64,000 nt of DNA, taken from the NCBI RefSeq assembly GCF_002105155.1, contig NW_019028994.1, positions 434,001-498,000 of the forward strand, read 5' to 3'. The notes below the pieces were generated by a model. It ran no database searches. It saw only the letters and a list, made by a program, of their open reading frames with translations, and was not told the origin of the DNA. The position numbers and the translations under genes are program-made. Position 1 is the first letter of the stretch, and each line of letters begins with the position of its first letter. Origin of the DNA: Lobosporangium transversale (taxonomy: Eukaryota; Mortierellomycota; Mortierellomycetes; Mortierellales; Mortierellaceae). Positions 12,820 through 25,331 of the stretch are shown piece after piece.

Positions 12820-14909
12820 ATGCCACTGTATCCGAAATTGCCGCCCACGTCTTCATCTGGCGCATCAAATTCTTCAAATTCTACCACACCTAGACAGCAG
12901 TCTAGCTCATGGTCGGGCATACGACCGGTCGCAGATAATACTCCTGCAGTTCCAATGGTCATGCCACGAGTCAGCCGTTTACCCGTATCTCCGGGTGTCC
13001 CCACAAATATTCGATTCTTGTCATCCACAAGTGGTCAATCAAGCACGTCTGAATCAGGTACAGAGCCAAGAGCGATCATTCTTTGTTTCGCAAAGGCATA
13101 AGAATATTTATATTTAAATTCTCATCTAATATTCAAAGCAAAGTAACCGCAACCCTCCTCCACAAAATTTCACATTGACTAACAATGCTTTTGCGTTCAG
13201 GCAAAACAACTTCTTCTAAAGACTCGACTGGTCTCAAGATCCGAATCCCTAGAGATCTTCCCAATCTCCCTGATGCATTCCGAACAAAAGGAAACCTACG
13301 GCCAGTGCCTCCGCCATCACGGTCTTCACGCAAACCAGCAACATCGCCTACTATTGGTCGTTCACGTTCCATTGCAAGTGAACCATTATTTCAAACAAAG
13401 TTAATGTTTCAGAGCCGTGGCGGATCTGTCGATAATAGCAAGCGGACTCATACAGATATGATTACTGAAGACTCAAAAGGCTTGAAAAGTTACATGATGC
13501 TCGGTATGTCAGTTCTGTCTTCCTATATATATGTATACCTTGCTTTTTGTAAAGTGCAGAGATCGTTTTCTGTCCATTTAAAATTTTTGATAGAGTTTTT
13601 AATACATCCCCATAATTTGCTCCGCATCGTTATCCTGCGCCTCTAGAACCAAAGGGAAGTCTCAACAAAAAGTTCAAGCCAGTAAAGTCGGAGTCGATGA
13701 CACCGGGTGTAGCTAAAGTAAACCCGAGTGGCTCTGTATCTCGACCTTTTACTACTCAAGCATCCAAGCCGTTGCCTGTTCCCAGCTCCATTCCAAGAGC
13801 GACACCTATAATTCCTCAAAATCCACCAGTAGAGACTCCAATTTCATCATCATCCGTCAATACTACGTCTATCGGCCTTAATCTCAAACATACAGCAGAG
13901 AAATCCACGCCTACTGGTCCACCAGCTAAGCGACCCCGTGGTACGAATGGATCTCGAGCTGGATCACCTATACCAGTGTCGGTACGAGCAATACTCCCAA
14001 AGCCGAACTCCCCTGCCAGCAGAGTTGCTGTTGATGATGAGAATGCAATGAAAGTGTCAAGACCGGCACCTATGGACGTAGAACGTCCATCCGAGCCGAT
14101 CGTTGCTATCGATAGCACTAGTACCCTTGGTGCCGGCCCAGGAACTGTAGAGCCAACTAAGACTTCATCAGAAACCACCGCTCTAGATACTCTTAATCCA
14201 GAGCCCCTCAGCGTTAATACAGTCACTGCCTCTAATTATCTGCATGACCCCAATATTCCATCGAACGCAATGATTGAAGACGCGGCTAAACAAGCTAGCA
14301 CGCACTCTGACCCGGGTGTAGCAAGTGTTTCTACTCCAGATCCAATGATAACGGTCTCCGAGTCTGGTAAAGGGATACGGTCGACTGATCTCGGAACAAC
14401 TGACATTGCAGCCAAGGGTCTCAGTCCACGCAGAGAGGAAAGCACATCAACCTCAATTGTACCTGAAACCATACCCAGTTCAACGGAACCCATCCTGACA
14501 AGTCTTGAGTTTTTGCGCCTAGGCACTACAGTCTTGAATCGAATTTTGAGCAACCCTGTTTGCCACTATTTTATCAACAAAGTGCCCCTCGTCATGACAA
14601 AATACCACGCAGTTATCAAAAAGCCTGTGGACCTGAGCCTGATTGAATGCAAACTTTGGCGAACTGTCTTAAAAGTCCCAGCTGTGTCCGAAGGCGAGAT
14701 GCCATCCACACTACGCGCTGCCAGGAGCTATGTTGGTGACGATGTATTGGAAGAAGGATACTCAGGTTACAAAGACTTTGAGGATGACCTGAAGCAAATA
14801 TATCAGAATGCAGTCGTTTTTAATCCTCCGCATAGCACAGTCTACAAGGAGGCACAGGCATTCCAGGAGCTCTTTGTTACCGTGCTTCAAGCAATTCGTG
14901 ACAAGTAGG

Positions 14910-14944
<35 letters not shown>

Positions 14945-17281
14945 AAGGAGAACAAGGGTAAATCTGAAAGTTGCTCAACTCGCAACTATAATCAAATGGC
15001 TAATTGAACACGTGCCTTTTCTTTTTTTTAAATCAAATTCACATTCCAGTATCATTATTCCGCCACCTCAGGTCCCCCAAGAGATGTATACGCCCTCATT
15101 GGCTTCCCTGTCTAAGCCGGGGTATGTGATAACACGCTCATTACTGCAGGCATTGTGAATGTTTGAATAGATTATGATGTTTTTATTGCTTTCTAGCATC
15201 GCCAATACCCATTATTGAGTTCAAAATTACTACATGATCTCATTTAGGCCACTCTATCTTTTTCGAACGCATAACGTCCGTGAGATGGATCGTAAAATGA
15301 CTGATCTTTCCATTGAATTATACGCAACCTTTCATCTGCCTCTTTTGCAGATCGCGCTGAGTTCTACACCACTATCTCCAGAGATGCCAAAGTTTACACG
15401 GCTATATATCACTAAAAACAGGAGTTTATTGCATCATTGCCGTGATGAGCCCTATGCGAAGATTGCGATCTTGGTTGATTATCATGCAGGCAAGCCATTC
15501 ATTGCCGATGCTCAGACAACCCCTATTGGCGTAATAAAGCCAGGCTCGAGAGTGGTGCAGATCAAAGCGCGTGTAATCATTGCCAAGCCTATTGGGGATC
15601 GCCATGAGATGGTTACTGTGGGAGATCTCGATTGCCCAAGTGCCTGGATTATGATAGCATGCGTCAAAATTGTAGATATTGACGTGAATGTCCCCGCCAA
15701 GTTCGAAAGAGGCACTCTAAGCAAACTTCGCCATGAGATATTTGCTCTTAGCGGAAGCGCTCGACTCACTCCTGAGGAGGAGAGTGCATTTTCTGCGGCC
15801 TTAGGAATTGCGCCACCAAATGTAGTTGAGCACAAGCTGGAAGAATCTATTGCTGATACAGAATCCTTGAGTCAATCTACTGCTGTATCGAGCCCAACAG
15901 TCCTCGCGCCTGCTTCTTCTTCCTCTTCTTCCTCATATGATCAACAATCGGCTCAAGCAGCAAAAGCGCCCACTAAGACGATAGATACCATACTACCAGA
16001 AATAAGTTTAAGCTCATTTCGACATGCACCTTTGGCACTGGATAAAGAGTATGTGGGGTTGCAGTCTATTGTGAGGAATGTACCACTACCGCTAACAAAA
16101 AAAAAAAAAAAAAACTAAAATGGACTCAATTTAACTTTTAATTAATAGGAGCGCTGCTAAAACGGATCCTACACATCAAGAATCATCTGAGAAATCTCCT
16201 CCTCCCCCTATTCCTACATCACCTTCAATGCCTCTGAGTCACGTAAATGTCCCACTATCTTCAGTTCAGGCGCCCACACAAACCATGTCTTTACCTTCAA
16301 AGGACAAACTTGCACCAAAACGGTTGGAGCTTAATCCTGAAACAAATCTCCATGAATCAGAGCTGTCGAGCGAACAAATATCGCTAAGAGCCCTTTCAAC
16401 ACGTGAGATGCAGTTATTACGGGATCTAAAAGTGGTCTCTCAAGAAAAAGATGTACCGTACGTCTCCTGGAACTCGATTGAGCCAAGCTTGACAGTGGAC
16501 TCTGCTCACGGCTTGTTTAAGAGAATATACCATGTTCAAGGCGACGACAGCCTTGTCGTTCAAAACTTTAAGGAGATGGACGCCGAGTCATTTGAGCAAC
16601 GAGTCCGTGAGGTGGCATGCTTATTGAAGTTGCGTGGTTTGGAAGGAGTTGGCCAGATTCAGTCAATCATTGACGACGAGAGGGAGCAACTTGTTGGCCT
16701 CTCAATGACAAAGTGAGTGTTTCTCGATGGAGAAAATTTTTGGCCAATTTTCTCTATCTACAAAACCAATAACTAATTCCGTTGCATACATTTCTGAATA
16801 TACTTTTTAGATATGCATATACACTGAAGACATATGCTACTAGTGCAAGGAACCCTCCGAGCGCAGAACAAAAGCTATGTGTCATTCGAGATATGGTTGC
16901 AGCACTCGCTTCTATCCACAGCGCCGGTCTAGCCCATCGCGACCTGAGTGAAGTTAATATTATGATTGATGAGGATCCAGTAGCAAAACTGGCAGATGAA
17001 ACACCTCGCCCACTAGTCCGTGTTATTGATTTCGGAAAATCTGTCTTTGTTGAGCGAGAAGAGGTTATAAAATGGAGCATGAAAGAAGCGGTGCCTGAGG
17101 AGGAGCTGGATCTTCTTCCCTTAGTTGTTGTTCCACCTGATCATGGATATAAGCTCTACAGGTAAAGAACATTTTGTAGTCAATTTGGACGGTGTGTTCC
17201 ATTTTAGTGTGTATTTGATGCTTAGCCTCTGATGAGATTGTGGACTTTGTCAACTGATCTGCGTTTTCTTTTCTATTTCCT

Positions 17282-17312
<31 letters not shown>

Positions 17313-17736
17313 AAAAAAAAAAAAAAAAAAAAAAAATCACATTAGATCGATCCTGACGCTACCACGGTCTAAATTTGACCATGGACCTCTTCCACCTGTG
17401 GATCCTCAATTAGAAGACGTGTATTCAATGGGAGTCCTGATCTGGAGAGTATTTAGCGGCCAATCGCCATGGAGCGGCGTGATTGAAGACGACCTTACGA
17501 AGATTCGATATTTTGTCGGGACTGATAAACAAATCAGGTTCCAGTTGCAGCGTGAAGTAATCGGGGAGATGTCACGGGAGCTGCTGCTAAAGTGTTTGAC
17601 TGCAGATCCAGCGACACGATGGAGTGCTCAGCAATTGAATGAGTGGCTTCAACGGCCGGAAGTCTTGAAAAAGCTGCTAGAAGAGTTCAAAGCCAGCGGT
17701 GGAGGGCGTAAAAAGAGGAGCACAAGGAAGGACTGA
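12820..17736 (+). CDS. Bromodomain protein fused to an atypical (FunK1-like) protein kinase domain
   Basis: Eight exons: 12820-13057, 13201-13503, 13647-14904, 15050-15121, 15248-16048, 16149-16712, 16811-17161 and 17346-17736. They sum to 1,325 codons plus stop with all phases matching. Residues 1-465 are Ser/Pro/Thr-rich and probably disordered. A bromodomain (about 466-600) shows KYHAVIKKPVDLSLIE and YKDFEDDL, with the acetyl-lysine-binding Asn in VVFNPPHS. A middle region (about 640-760) looks folded and beta-rich but is unrecognised. The kinase-like domain (about 1000-1310) keeps HRDLSEVN (about 1121), DFG (about 1152) and DVYSMGV of helix F. The glycine loop is poor (SAHGLFKRIYHV), the beta-3 Lys appears to be Gln in LVVQNFK, and the catalytic-loop Lys is Ser. 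HRD-S-x-x-N followed by MID recalls fungal FunK1 kinases. A chromatin reader with a signalling or pseudokinase domain is inferred. The weakest junction is 14905-15049 (donor GTAGGC); if unused, these are two genes. Confidence 0.75.
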
Positions 17737-18237
17737 GGGGGAAACATAAATAGCTCCATTTTTTATTACTATAATCTTGGAGGATAAAACTTTGGAGCGA
17801 AATGGAGAGAACCAGAGATATAAGCAACCCCCATTCATGATTTTTCGTTACTTTACTAGAATATAATCTCAATCATCAAGGGACCCATTCTTTTCTTTTT
17901 CATTTTTTTCTTCCTTTTTTTGTTGTTTTCCCCTTTCCTTTATTCTCGTTTCTTTTTTCTTTTTTCTTTTTTCTCTCCCTTGTTCTTTCTTTTCTTCTTA
18001 TGCAATCCATGTTTCTATTAACTTGTAATAAAATATAATATTTGGTTTAAAATAGAGGCAACGTAGAACAAGGTTTATATCATTGCAAACATTTCACTAT
18101 TTCTAATGGACTGAAAAGAAGGAAAAAAAATAAAAATAAAAAAGCTAGAGTAGGATATAGGGTAGATACGTACAGATAACGGTATGGAAAGATAGGCCCT
18201 TGATGAGCTTTGGTAAATATATAAATACATAACGCAT
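17737..18237. other. Convergent 3' flanks
   Basis: No gene is seen. The first half contains repeated TTTTCT units near 17885-17980. The interval separates the 3' ends of the bromodomain-kinase gene and the convergent gene that follows, so it should hold both poly(A) sites. AATAAAATATAATA near 18027 is a candidate plus-strand signal. Confidence 0.45.
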
Positions 18238-19557
18238 TTACCATTCAAAGAACGCAGCAATATAGAATACTGCCAGAACGGCTGCAGTCCAGGCATGATC
18301 AAGGCATAACCCCGTTTTAGCTGCAGAGGATTGTTTTGCGTTGTTATTGCTGTCGTTATTGTGGTTGATGGTGTTGATATTACTGAAATTGGAGATGTTA
18401 TTCTTCGTATCCGAACTAGGCACAGATGTAAGAGAAGATCCAGCGGCAGAAGCAGGTACAGGGTCAGGGGCAGAAGCAGGAGCAGGGTCAGAAGATGCGA
18501 CTCTATTGACATGTACCTTGGCGGGGTTGGGCTTTCCACCCGGAGACGCTTGCAAGCCTTTGATGCGGAACTGGCGATCCTGGACGATCATGACCTTAGG
18601 GTTAGAGGATAGGACGGCAGAATTTTGCGGTGAGGCCTTCAACGAGAATCTGTCATTGCCACTTGCAGTAACGCTGGTATCAAGGATATGTCTTGTCTTT
18701 CCTTTGACTAAAAACTCGAGCAATGAATCAAACCGTTTCTTCATGCTGTTGTTGTTGTTGTTGTTGTTGTTACCGCTATTGTCCACTTGTTGTTGTTGTG
18801 AAGCTTCAACTGGTTTCGAGTCCGAAGTCTTCAAGATAATCCTGAATTTTTCTGAAAAATCAAAATCGGCATTTAGAGTCTTTGGGATTTTCCAAGATTT
18901 CCAAAGAAATGGTTGGTTCTTGCTAGCTTCCTCTTGTGGCACTTTAGTGCCCTCAGGGACCAAGGTCGCTATACGGATTTTGCCAAATTCATCATAGAGC
19001 TCCAAGGAAGCAGTTTTAGGAGGTTGAGAACCTTGAGGGGTCAACATCCAGAAATCAATTTGGGATTCTCCAGCAAGGTACAATGGGCGATAATTGAGAT
19101 AATAAAAATCTAGAGAAGGACCTGTAGTGGGTAAATAGGCCAGCTTTTGTTTGCCTGCAACCTGAGCCTCAATCCGAAGTTGAAGAGGCAATGCATTAGG
19201 ATCAGACATCGAGAATGACATGGCGTTGACAACTTCCTTGGGCGCTATAGTATGTTTTGCTGGAGCAGCATCCGAGACTGAAAGAATACTTAAAGCGAAA
19301 CATGTTAGACAAAAGAGTGTAATGGCCCTTCTTGCTGTCGAAAGAATAGAGTAGGAAGAGGAGGATCGGATATATTTTTGCTTGATCACTGATTTGGAAA
19401 TTAATGAGCCACGTATTGGTAAAGTAGAGAAGGATGCTCCCGTGTTGATAGATGCAGGCTGGAAGAGGCCTCCTGTAGGCACTGGTATGGTCAAGGGCAG
19501 CATGAGCTTCCGGAGCGACGATCTCAAAAACGTTGACGAGACTGAGATCTTTAGCAT
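18238..19557 (-). CDS. Unrecognised secreted or membrane-anchored protein
   Basis: One intronless frame of 439 aa that I cannot assign to a family. Residues about 76-98 (TLFCLTCFALSILSV after two Arg) are a strong hydrophobic segment ending in a possible signal cleavage site at SDA-AP. Residues about 110-290 look like a folded beta-rich extracellular domain. A poly-Asn tract near residue 265 is encoded by an AAC repeat. Residues about 360-420 are Ser/Pro/Ala/Asn-rich. The C-terminus ends in a hydrophobic stretch (AVLAVFYIAAFF) after small residues, as in GPI-anchor signals. A cell-wall or plasma-membrane surface protein is therefore plausible. The 75 residues before the hydrophobic segment are odd for a secreted protein. 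A different start or an undetected 5' exon is possible; another frame that starts upstream at 19666 on the same strand also begins with a signal-like sequence. Confidence 0.65.
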   Translation of the reverse strand: MLKISVSSTFLRSSLRKLMLPLTIPVPTGGLFQPASINTGASFSTLPIRGSLISKSVIKQKYIRSSSSYSILSTARRAITLFCLTCFALSILSVSDAAPAKHTIAPKEVVNAMSFSMSDPNALPLQLRIEAQVAGKQKLAYLPTTGPSLDFYYLNYRPLYLAGESQIDFWMLTPQGSQPPKTASLELYDEFGKIRIATLVPEGTKVPQEEASKNQPFLWKSWKIPKTLNADFDFSEKFRIILKTSDSKPVEASQQQQVDNSGNNNNNNNNSMKKRFDSLLEFLVKGKTRHILDTSVTASGNDRFSLKASPQNSAVLSSNPKVMIVQDRQFRIKGLQASPGGKPNPAKVHVNRVASSDPAPASAPDPVPASAAGSSLTSVPSSDTKNNISNFSNINTINHNNDSNNNAKQSSAAKTGLCLDHAWTAAVLAVFYIAAFFEW

Positions 19558-21678
19558 TGTTTATAGTCAATGATTTCTGAGAACGCGTAGCGTAGGAAAA
19601 AAAGGCGACTATCAGAATGGAAAATGGGGACGATAGGAATACAAAGGAATAGGGGGGAGTCCTCAAAGAGAGAGTATTAAATACCCCAGTATCGAGAAGA
19701 AGCGAGTTGGGGGTTTTTTATTGTTTCGGTTCATTATGCAAGGACATTGCACGGCGGTCAGAAAATTAATTTTTACTCTTTTTACTGGTAGTCTTCGTAT
19801 TTTATGTCATTCCACATTCTAACATTACCCAAGTTTATTTTTTATTTTTTATTTTTTATTTTTTTATTTTATGTAATACTATTTCCACTGTCGGAGGGAG
19901 ACGATCAGCAGTTTGGAAAAATAACGATCAATAGGGAAAAAAGATGTTTTAACATCAATGTGTATTTATGAATATGTTCATGAGTATGTCTAGGATGATC
20001 ATAGAATGTCTGACTCGAGGGTCTATTGCAATTTCAACTGAATCGAGTCTTAAGAACTTCGAGGAAATACAATTCACCGAAAAGAAAAGAAAAAAAAAAC
20101 TTGCTGTGCAAGCCAGAAGTAAGAAGATTTAAAATCTCTAGATACGATAGCTACACGTTGACTATGGTGCATAGTTTTTTCAAGCCTCCTTTTTACTCTA
20201 ATATTCAGTGTACTATTTGAGATGCCGTTGTTTTATGAGCAATGTGGTGTGCGATCGAGGCTGGATCCCTCTTACACTCTACCACCATACATAGATTAGA
20301 ACGTATTCTAAACTTCGAGTCCGAGCCTCGGAAACTTCTTAGGCTGTCGATGATTCATTAGAAGTGGTTTACATTGATAAGCAAGCCTCTAGTGAGGAAA
20401 GAGCATCTAAAGCACATGGAATGAGCCTGCTTTTGATCTCTAAAACTAAGAAGAGATAGAAATAAAAGTATGAACAGGATGATTGCAGTATCTGGCGATG
20501 GATTTGAAATGAAAATGCGGGGGCGGTGAACTTTTTTTTTTTTTTTTTTTTTTTTCTATATTTTGTCTGTTCAAAGGGAAAAAAAAAAAAAAAAAAAAGA
20601 AAAAAAAAGTCTGATCTGCATGGCATGGTGCAAGGGAGTATTTTTACTAATGCTCGGTTGAAATTTTAAATTAAACAAATTTTTAATGATAGGGAGAGAT
20701 AGAGAAGCGTAACTATATTTATTGGAGCATGCTTGTTAACTTTTCTTTTCTTTTTTTTCTTTGCGGGGTAATGCATATATGACGAAAGTTCAAATCCATT
20801 CCTATTGATAAGAGCATTACATCTTTTGCTAGAAGAATACTTTTTTTTGCCCGTCTGCATTAGCTTGGATATTCGAGGGCTGTCAAAAGTGGATAAAATA
20901 TATACTTTAATTGATCAAAAAGTAAAAATGCGGGGTAAACTTTCATGTTGATCTTCTCCACTTTTTTCCATTTTCCATTTTCCATTTCCCTTTTCCTTTT
21001 CTCTTCTTTTTTTTTTTTTGTCATTTGCATAACTAACTTCCTTAGCGTCATTTTACCCCGCATTTCAATCCCAGTTCTTGAGCATTTGAGCATATCGGGC
21101 ACTCATTAACGAGTGAAGTGATTTCTGTATATGGAATTCGAGACCAAGGGTTCTTTTGTAATTATTGCCAGGCAGGTCTCTTTATTGGGTCCTTATCATA
21201 ATTGCCACGTAATATTTACATCTTTTGAATAAAAATGCAGCTGCACTTCCAAACTTCAGGAAGTAATAGTTGGAGCATGGATGAATTCGGAGATTCACAT
21301 ATGTTTGTCATTCAGCTACTGCGTTCTTTCAAGATAGTGAAAGCTAAAGCATTACCTTTTTTTTTTTTTTTTTGCTCTAGGCTAAGATAGAATGACTCGG
21401 TGCCTTCATCAAAATAAAGCAGTTTAGACGCGATCTTTTCGACATTATAAGAGCTATGAAATGCACTCCTTCATAGGATGATGATTGCTACAGAGGAAAA
21501 AGTCATCAACGTCAGCATCCTCAAAAAATAGACATTAGAGAAATAAATACTGTAATGGCTTAACGCTTTCTTTTCTTTCTTTCTTTCTTAAGAAATAAAT
21601 AAGTAAAGGCCAGCAGAAGCCATTTGTTCATTTAAGCAACCTGGCAAAGCCTTATGCGGAAATGATCCATACAGATTT

Positions 21679-21722
21679 ACTTCAGTGTTCCTGAATGAGG
21701 TTTTAGATCGAGGTTGGATCCT
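21679..21722 (+). repeat. Degenerate tRNA-like (SINE-like) repeat, copy 1
   Basis: The sequence shares the core CCTGAATGAGG with a copy at 38691-38750 (minus strand) and, less well, one at 36104-36180 (minus). Here it is followed by a B-box-like GATCGAGGTTGGATCC. It is assigned by comparison between the copies only. Confidence 0.35.
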
Positions 21723-23120
21723 TTATTTATTTTATTTTTTTATTTTTTCTATGCTTTTTCTTATGTTGACCTTAATCCGAGTTCAGACCTCAAACAAGAC
21801 TTGTCATAGTAATATTGCTTTAAATTTTTGGAAGACCCTCCTCTAACCAAGCTTCTCCTCTCACTTTTATCTCTTCTATGTCTAGGCCAAGTGCGCTTTG
21901 TTACTACCTTAGATGAAGCGGTGCATGCACACTTCAGTGACCCCAGGAAGAAATGGAGAAACGAACCAACCGTTAGCCAATAAATTCAGTTGAGCGTCGT
22001 ACAGATGTGGGTGATGTAGGAATCTTAAATTTTTCCGTGCAAAATGTCGACGCAACACCAAAGTGGACGAAGATCTATACAATAGAGTTGTACCGAATAG
22101 AACTTTAAAATATCAAAGAGTAATTTAATATCTACTAATGTTCTTATATACATTTCCGGATGAAAGAAGCCGAGCAATACATCGTCTAGTTTTTAGTCTC
22201 CGAATACTTTTGGCATATACATGTACAGGAGTGAGTATGCAATGTAAACGAACAGAAAAACAAAACCTGTTACTCTTTTTTTTTTGTTTGTTTCTGTTTT
22301 TGAACCCTTCCTTACATTGTACACATTTCAATTTCCGAGGAGACCCTGCCCATTTAATACCATTTTTAATTTGAGGTACTTAAATGATCATGACACAAAT
22401 CATTAAACAAATAAAGCAAAGAGATTTTGTTTTATAATTATCAGAGATTGAAGGATAAACGACGTGATTTATGTTGGAAATAATTTGGAAACTGGAAATA
22501 TTCTAGTCTTGTTTCGAGCGTGCTTATGATATAGGTTACAAGTGAACGAAGGATAAAGAGTGAGAGAAGGTGGTTGTCAAGTGCATCCTTAATATTTGCC
22601 ACAAACCCTCAAAATGTGGAGGAAATTGATCAGAAAAGCAAAAGAGGGAAGGAAGGCCATTTTTTACCTCCGAGATCCGGAACAATTGGATTCTTTTTTT
22701 TTTTTTTTTTTTTTTTTTGCTTTTTTGACAGCTGTTCCGTTACTATTACATTTCTATTTCAACTTCACTTGCCTCTAGGCAATCAATCTAACCCCCTATT
22801 TAAACGTATACTAAACAATTTTGCTATATTTTTTTCCAAGCCATTATCGCAGAACCTTGAATTCCTACCCTCCGATAACGCCTGCCCAAAAAAAGACTTA
22901 TATGCATTCTCAAAAAAACTATAAAAGAGAAGCCCCGCTAGACCCTCATTCACTTTTTTCTCTTTTTTACTTGGCTCTTCCTTTCTCCGATCGGGCCTTC
23001 TTTATCCTGTCTTCTCCATTCTTATACATTCGTCTTCACTCTTCTGTATCTGTTGATCTACTCCAAACCATTTTTATCTGTGAAAAGTCTTTCCTTTTGA
23101 CATCGTCATCTTGCACTTTG

Positions 23121-23150
23121 CAACAACAACAACAACAACAACAACAACAA
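23121..23150 (+). repeat. (CAA)n microsatellite in a 5' leader
   Basis: Ten uninterrupted CAA units in the presumed 5' untranslated region of MFS gene 1. Confidence 0.85.
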
Positions 23151-23555
23151 GACCCCTTCTGCTTGTCAACAAAAATAACAACATCAATATACCCAAAATA
23201 CCCCTGAGAATTCAGATTCAGTGTCTCAAATTTCCAAGCAGCTGTTTGACATCACGGACCTGGTCACACAGAATTCCTCTTCCTCTTTGCCTACACAACT
23301 GTAGTTCAAACATATCATATTCAACAAGTTTATTGCTTCATTACCCATATTGAAGAGAAAAAAAAAAATATTGCAATACTATCGACTTGTTGACAAGGTC
23401 GTTTACTTCTTTTATACTTCTCTTCCTCAAACACCATTTTTTGGTGTATGGTTCCAAAAAAATAATACATTCATATATCCTTTCTTCCATTTGTCAGATC
23501 AATCTGACCTCATATCACATTCTTTTTTGATTCCCCGCGCCTCGGCAATCTCAAC

Positions 23556-24023
23556 ATGACCAAATTCAACCTATTCCACTCAAGTCAAGGGAAGACTCTT
23601 ACTAATAGCAGTGCTAGCTCTGTCCAGGAAAAGACAGAAAAGACAGCTGCTCATCATCATACCAAGCGACGTGCCTCATCTAGGCGTTCATCCTACGATT
23701 CTGCGATACAGGGCAATGGAGTTGTTCTGGCTAAAAATGAGCGTTATGATGCCGCACACCATGATCATGCCCATCATAGTCGTCCTGCCTCTATCAATGC
23801 ACCTTTCGAGGATGGAGTTGTAATGGAATCCGGTATCCGAGGCTATCTCGTTGTCTTTGGTGGTTTCTTGGTAAGAGGCAAATATTTTTTTATAATTCCA
23901 ATTACCAGTCCCTTTTTATTCACGGGACATGTTTTTATCCAGTGTTTGTTTCATTGATAAAGACCACTGTGTAAAAAAGCCACGTGTATTCCAGACACAG
24001 AGTTTGAACTTTAAAAGGGGGAT

Positions 24024-24058
<35 letters not shown>

Positions 24059-25331
24059 CGTGGATTATCTCTACTTCCATGTGTTTGAGTGTTTGAACTA
24101 CATATTCATGGGTTCATATTTAGTCTAACCTTTTCCTTTGTATGGTAATAATACGTTGAAAATGTAGATCATTTTGGCTGCAATCGGCTATGTCTCTATT
24201 TATGGGATTTTTCAGTCTCAATACACTGATATCTATGCTGCTAAAGGGGCATCCGCTTCTAGCGTCTCCTTTGTCGGATCCTTGGCTGTTGGCTTCCAGT
24301 TTGGCTTTACCATCATCTCTGGCCCCGTGATGAACCGCTTTGGATACAAGGTCGTCCTCTGGTCGGGTACCATCGTTGGTTCATTGGGTTTACTGCTTGC
24401 ATCATGGGCTACTGAGCTTTGGCATCTATACTTAACTCAGGGTGTCATGTTTGGTATCGGTGTCTCACTCCTTAACCTCGCTGCGACTGCTATCCCTCCT
24501 CTGTGGTATGCCAAGAATCGCTCGCTTGCTATGGGTATATGCTTTTGCGGTGCTGGTGTAGGAGGTCTTGTTCTAGGCTTTATTATCCCTGCATTGATCA
24601 ACGCAGTCGGAATCTACTGGACCCTTCGCATCTTTGCGATCTTCCATTTCGTCTGCACAGCATTTGCTTCGCTTGTGATGCGAGCGCCTCGCCAGCTCTC
24701 AGGTCCACCCATTGACATTCGCAAGGATACGATCAATCTTCAAATCCTCAAGGATCCAGGCTTCATGCTCTGGTTCATTAGCGCTGCCCTTTTCGGCTTT
24801 GCATATGTTGTTCCTTTTACTTATGTACCTTCATATGCTAAGGACGTCGTTGGCCTTGACCCTAATGTCCAAGGTGGTCAACTGTTGTCTATTATGTCAG
24901 CTGCCAATGCTGTGGGCCGAGTCATGATTGGCATCGCTGCTGATCGTATAGGGGCTATCCGAGTGGCTACTTTTACGTTCGTGGCTGCTGGAGCGTCTTG
25001 CTTCATTTGGATGTTCTCGCATTCGTATGGTGCCCTTGTTGGATTTGCAATCGTACACGGTTTCTTCTCGGGCGGATTCTTCACATTGGTGGCATCGATC
25101 ACAGCCAACATTGTGGGATTGACTCATTTGGGGTCTGGTTTGACAATCATCTTTTTGACCAATACACCTGGTAACTTATTTACACTTCCTATTGCTGGCA
25201 AGATAGTGGATTCTGTTGGTGGCTACAAAGCGATGGTTGGGTATAATGCTGCCATGTACCTTGGTACAGGCCTGCTTCTGTGCATCTTGATGTTTTATAA
25301 TCATTATACCAAGAGGGTTGATGCTATTTAA
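23556..25331 (+). CDS. Monocarboxylate-transporter-like MFS permease 1
   Basis: Two exons, 23556-23870 and 24168-25331, joined in phase 0 after GGFL; the product is 492 aa. The first 85 or so residues are a hydrophilic, His/Ser-rich cytosolic tail (HHHTKRR, HHDHAHH). Then come about 12 membrane segments, starting with GYLVVFGGFL. Family features are SGPVMNRFGYKVV between TM2 and TM3, LWYAKNRSLAMGI and GLDPNVQGGQLLSIMSAANAVGR. These match the SLC16/MCT branch of the major facilitator superfamily, which in fungi includes the Mch proteins; substrates range from monocarboxylates to riboflavin and cannot be read from sequence. The 297-nt intron carries a 33-nt T run. Three paralogues on the opposite strand lie within 13 kb and share the same intron site. 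Confidence 0.88.

Larger units (their letters stand above)
19558..23555. other. Long gene-poor interval; right end is the leader of MFS gene 1
   Basis: About 4 kb without an assignable gene. It holds T-rich arrays (TTTTTTA units at 19838-19870), T/A runs at about 20531-20555, 20579-20598, 21357-21374 and 22695-22718, and a TTTC microsatellite near 21570-21590. A tRNA-like repeat copy lies at about 21679-21722. From about 22930 the plus strand turns CT-rich and includes a (CAA)n run, consistent with a long 5' leader of the MFS gene starting at 23556. Confidence 0.45.
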
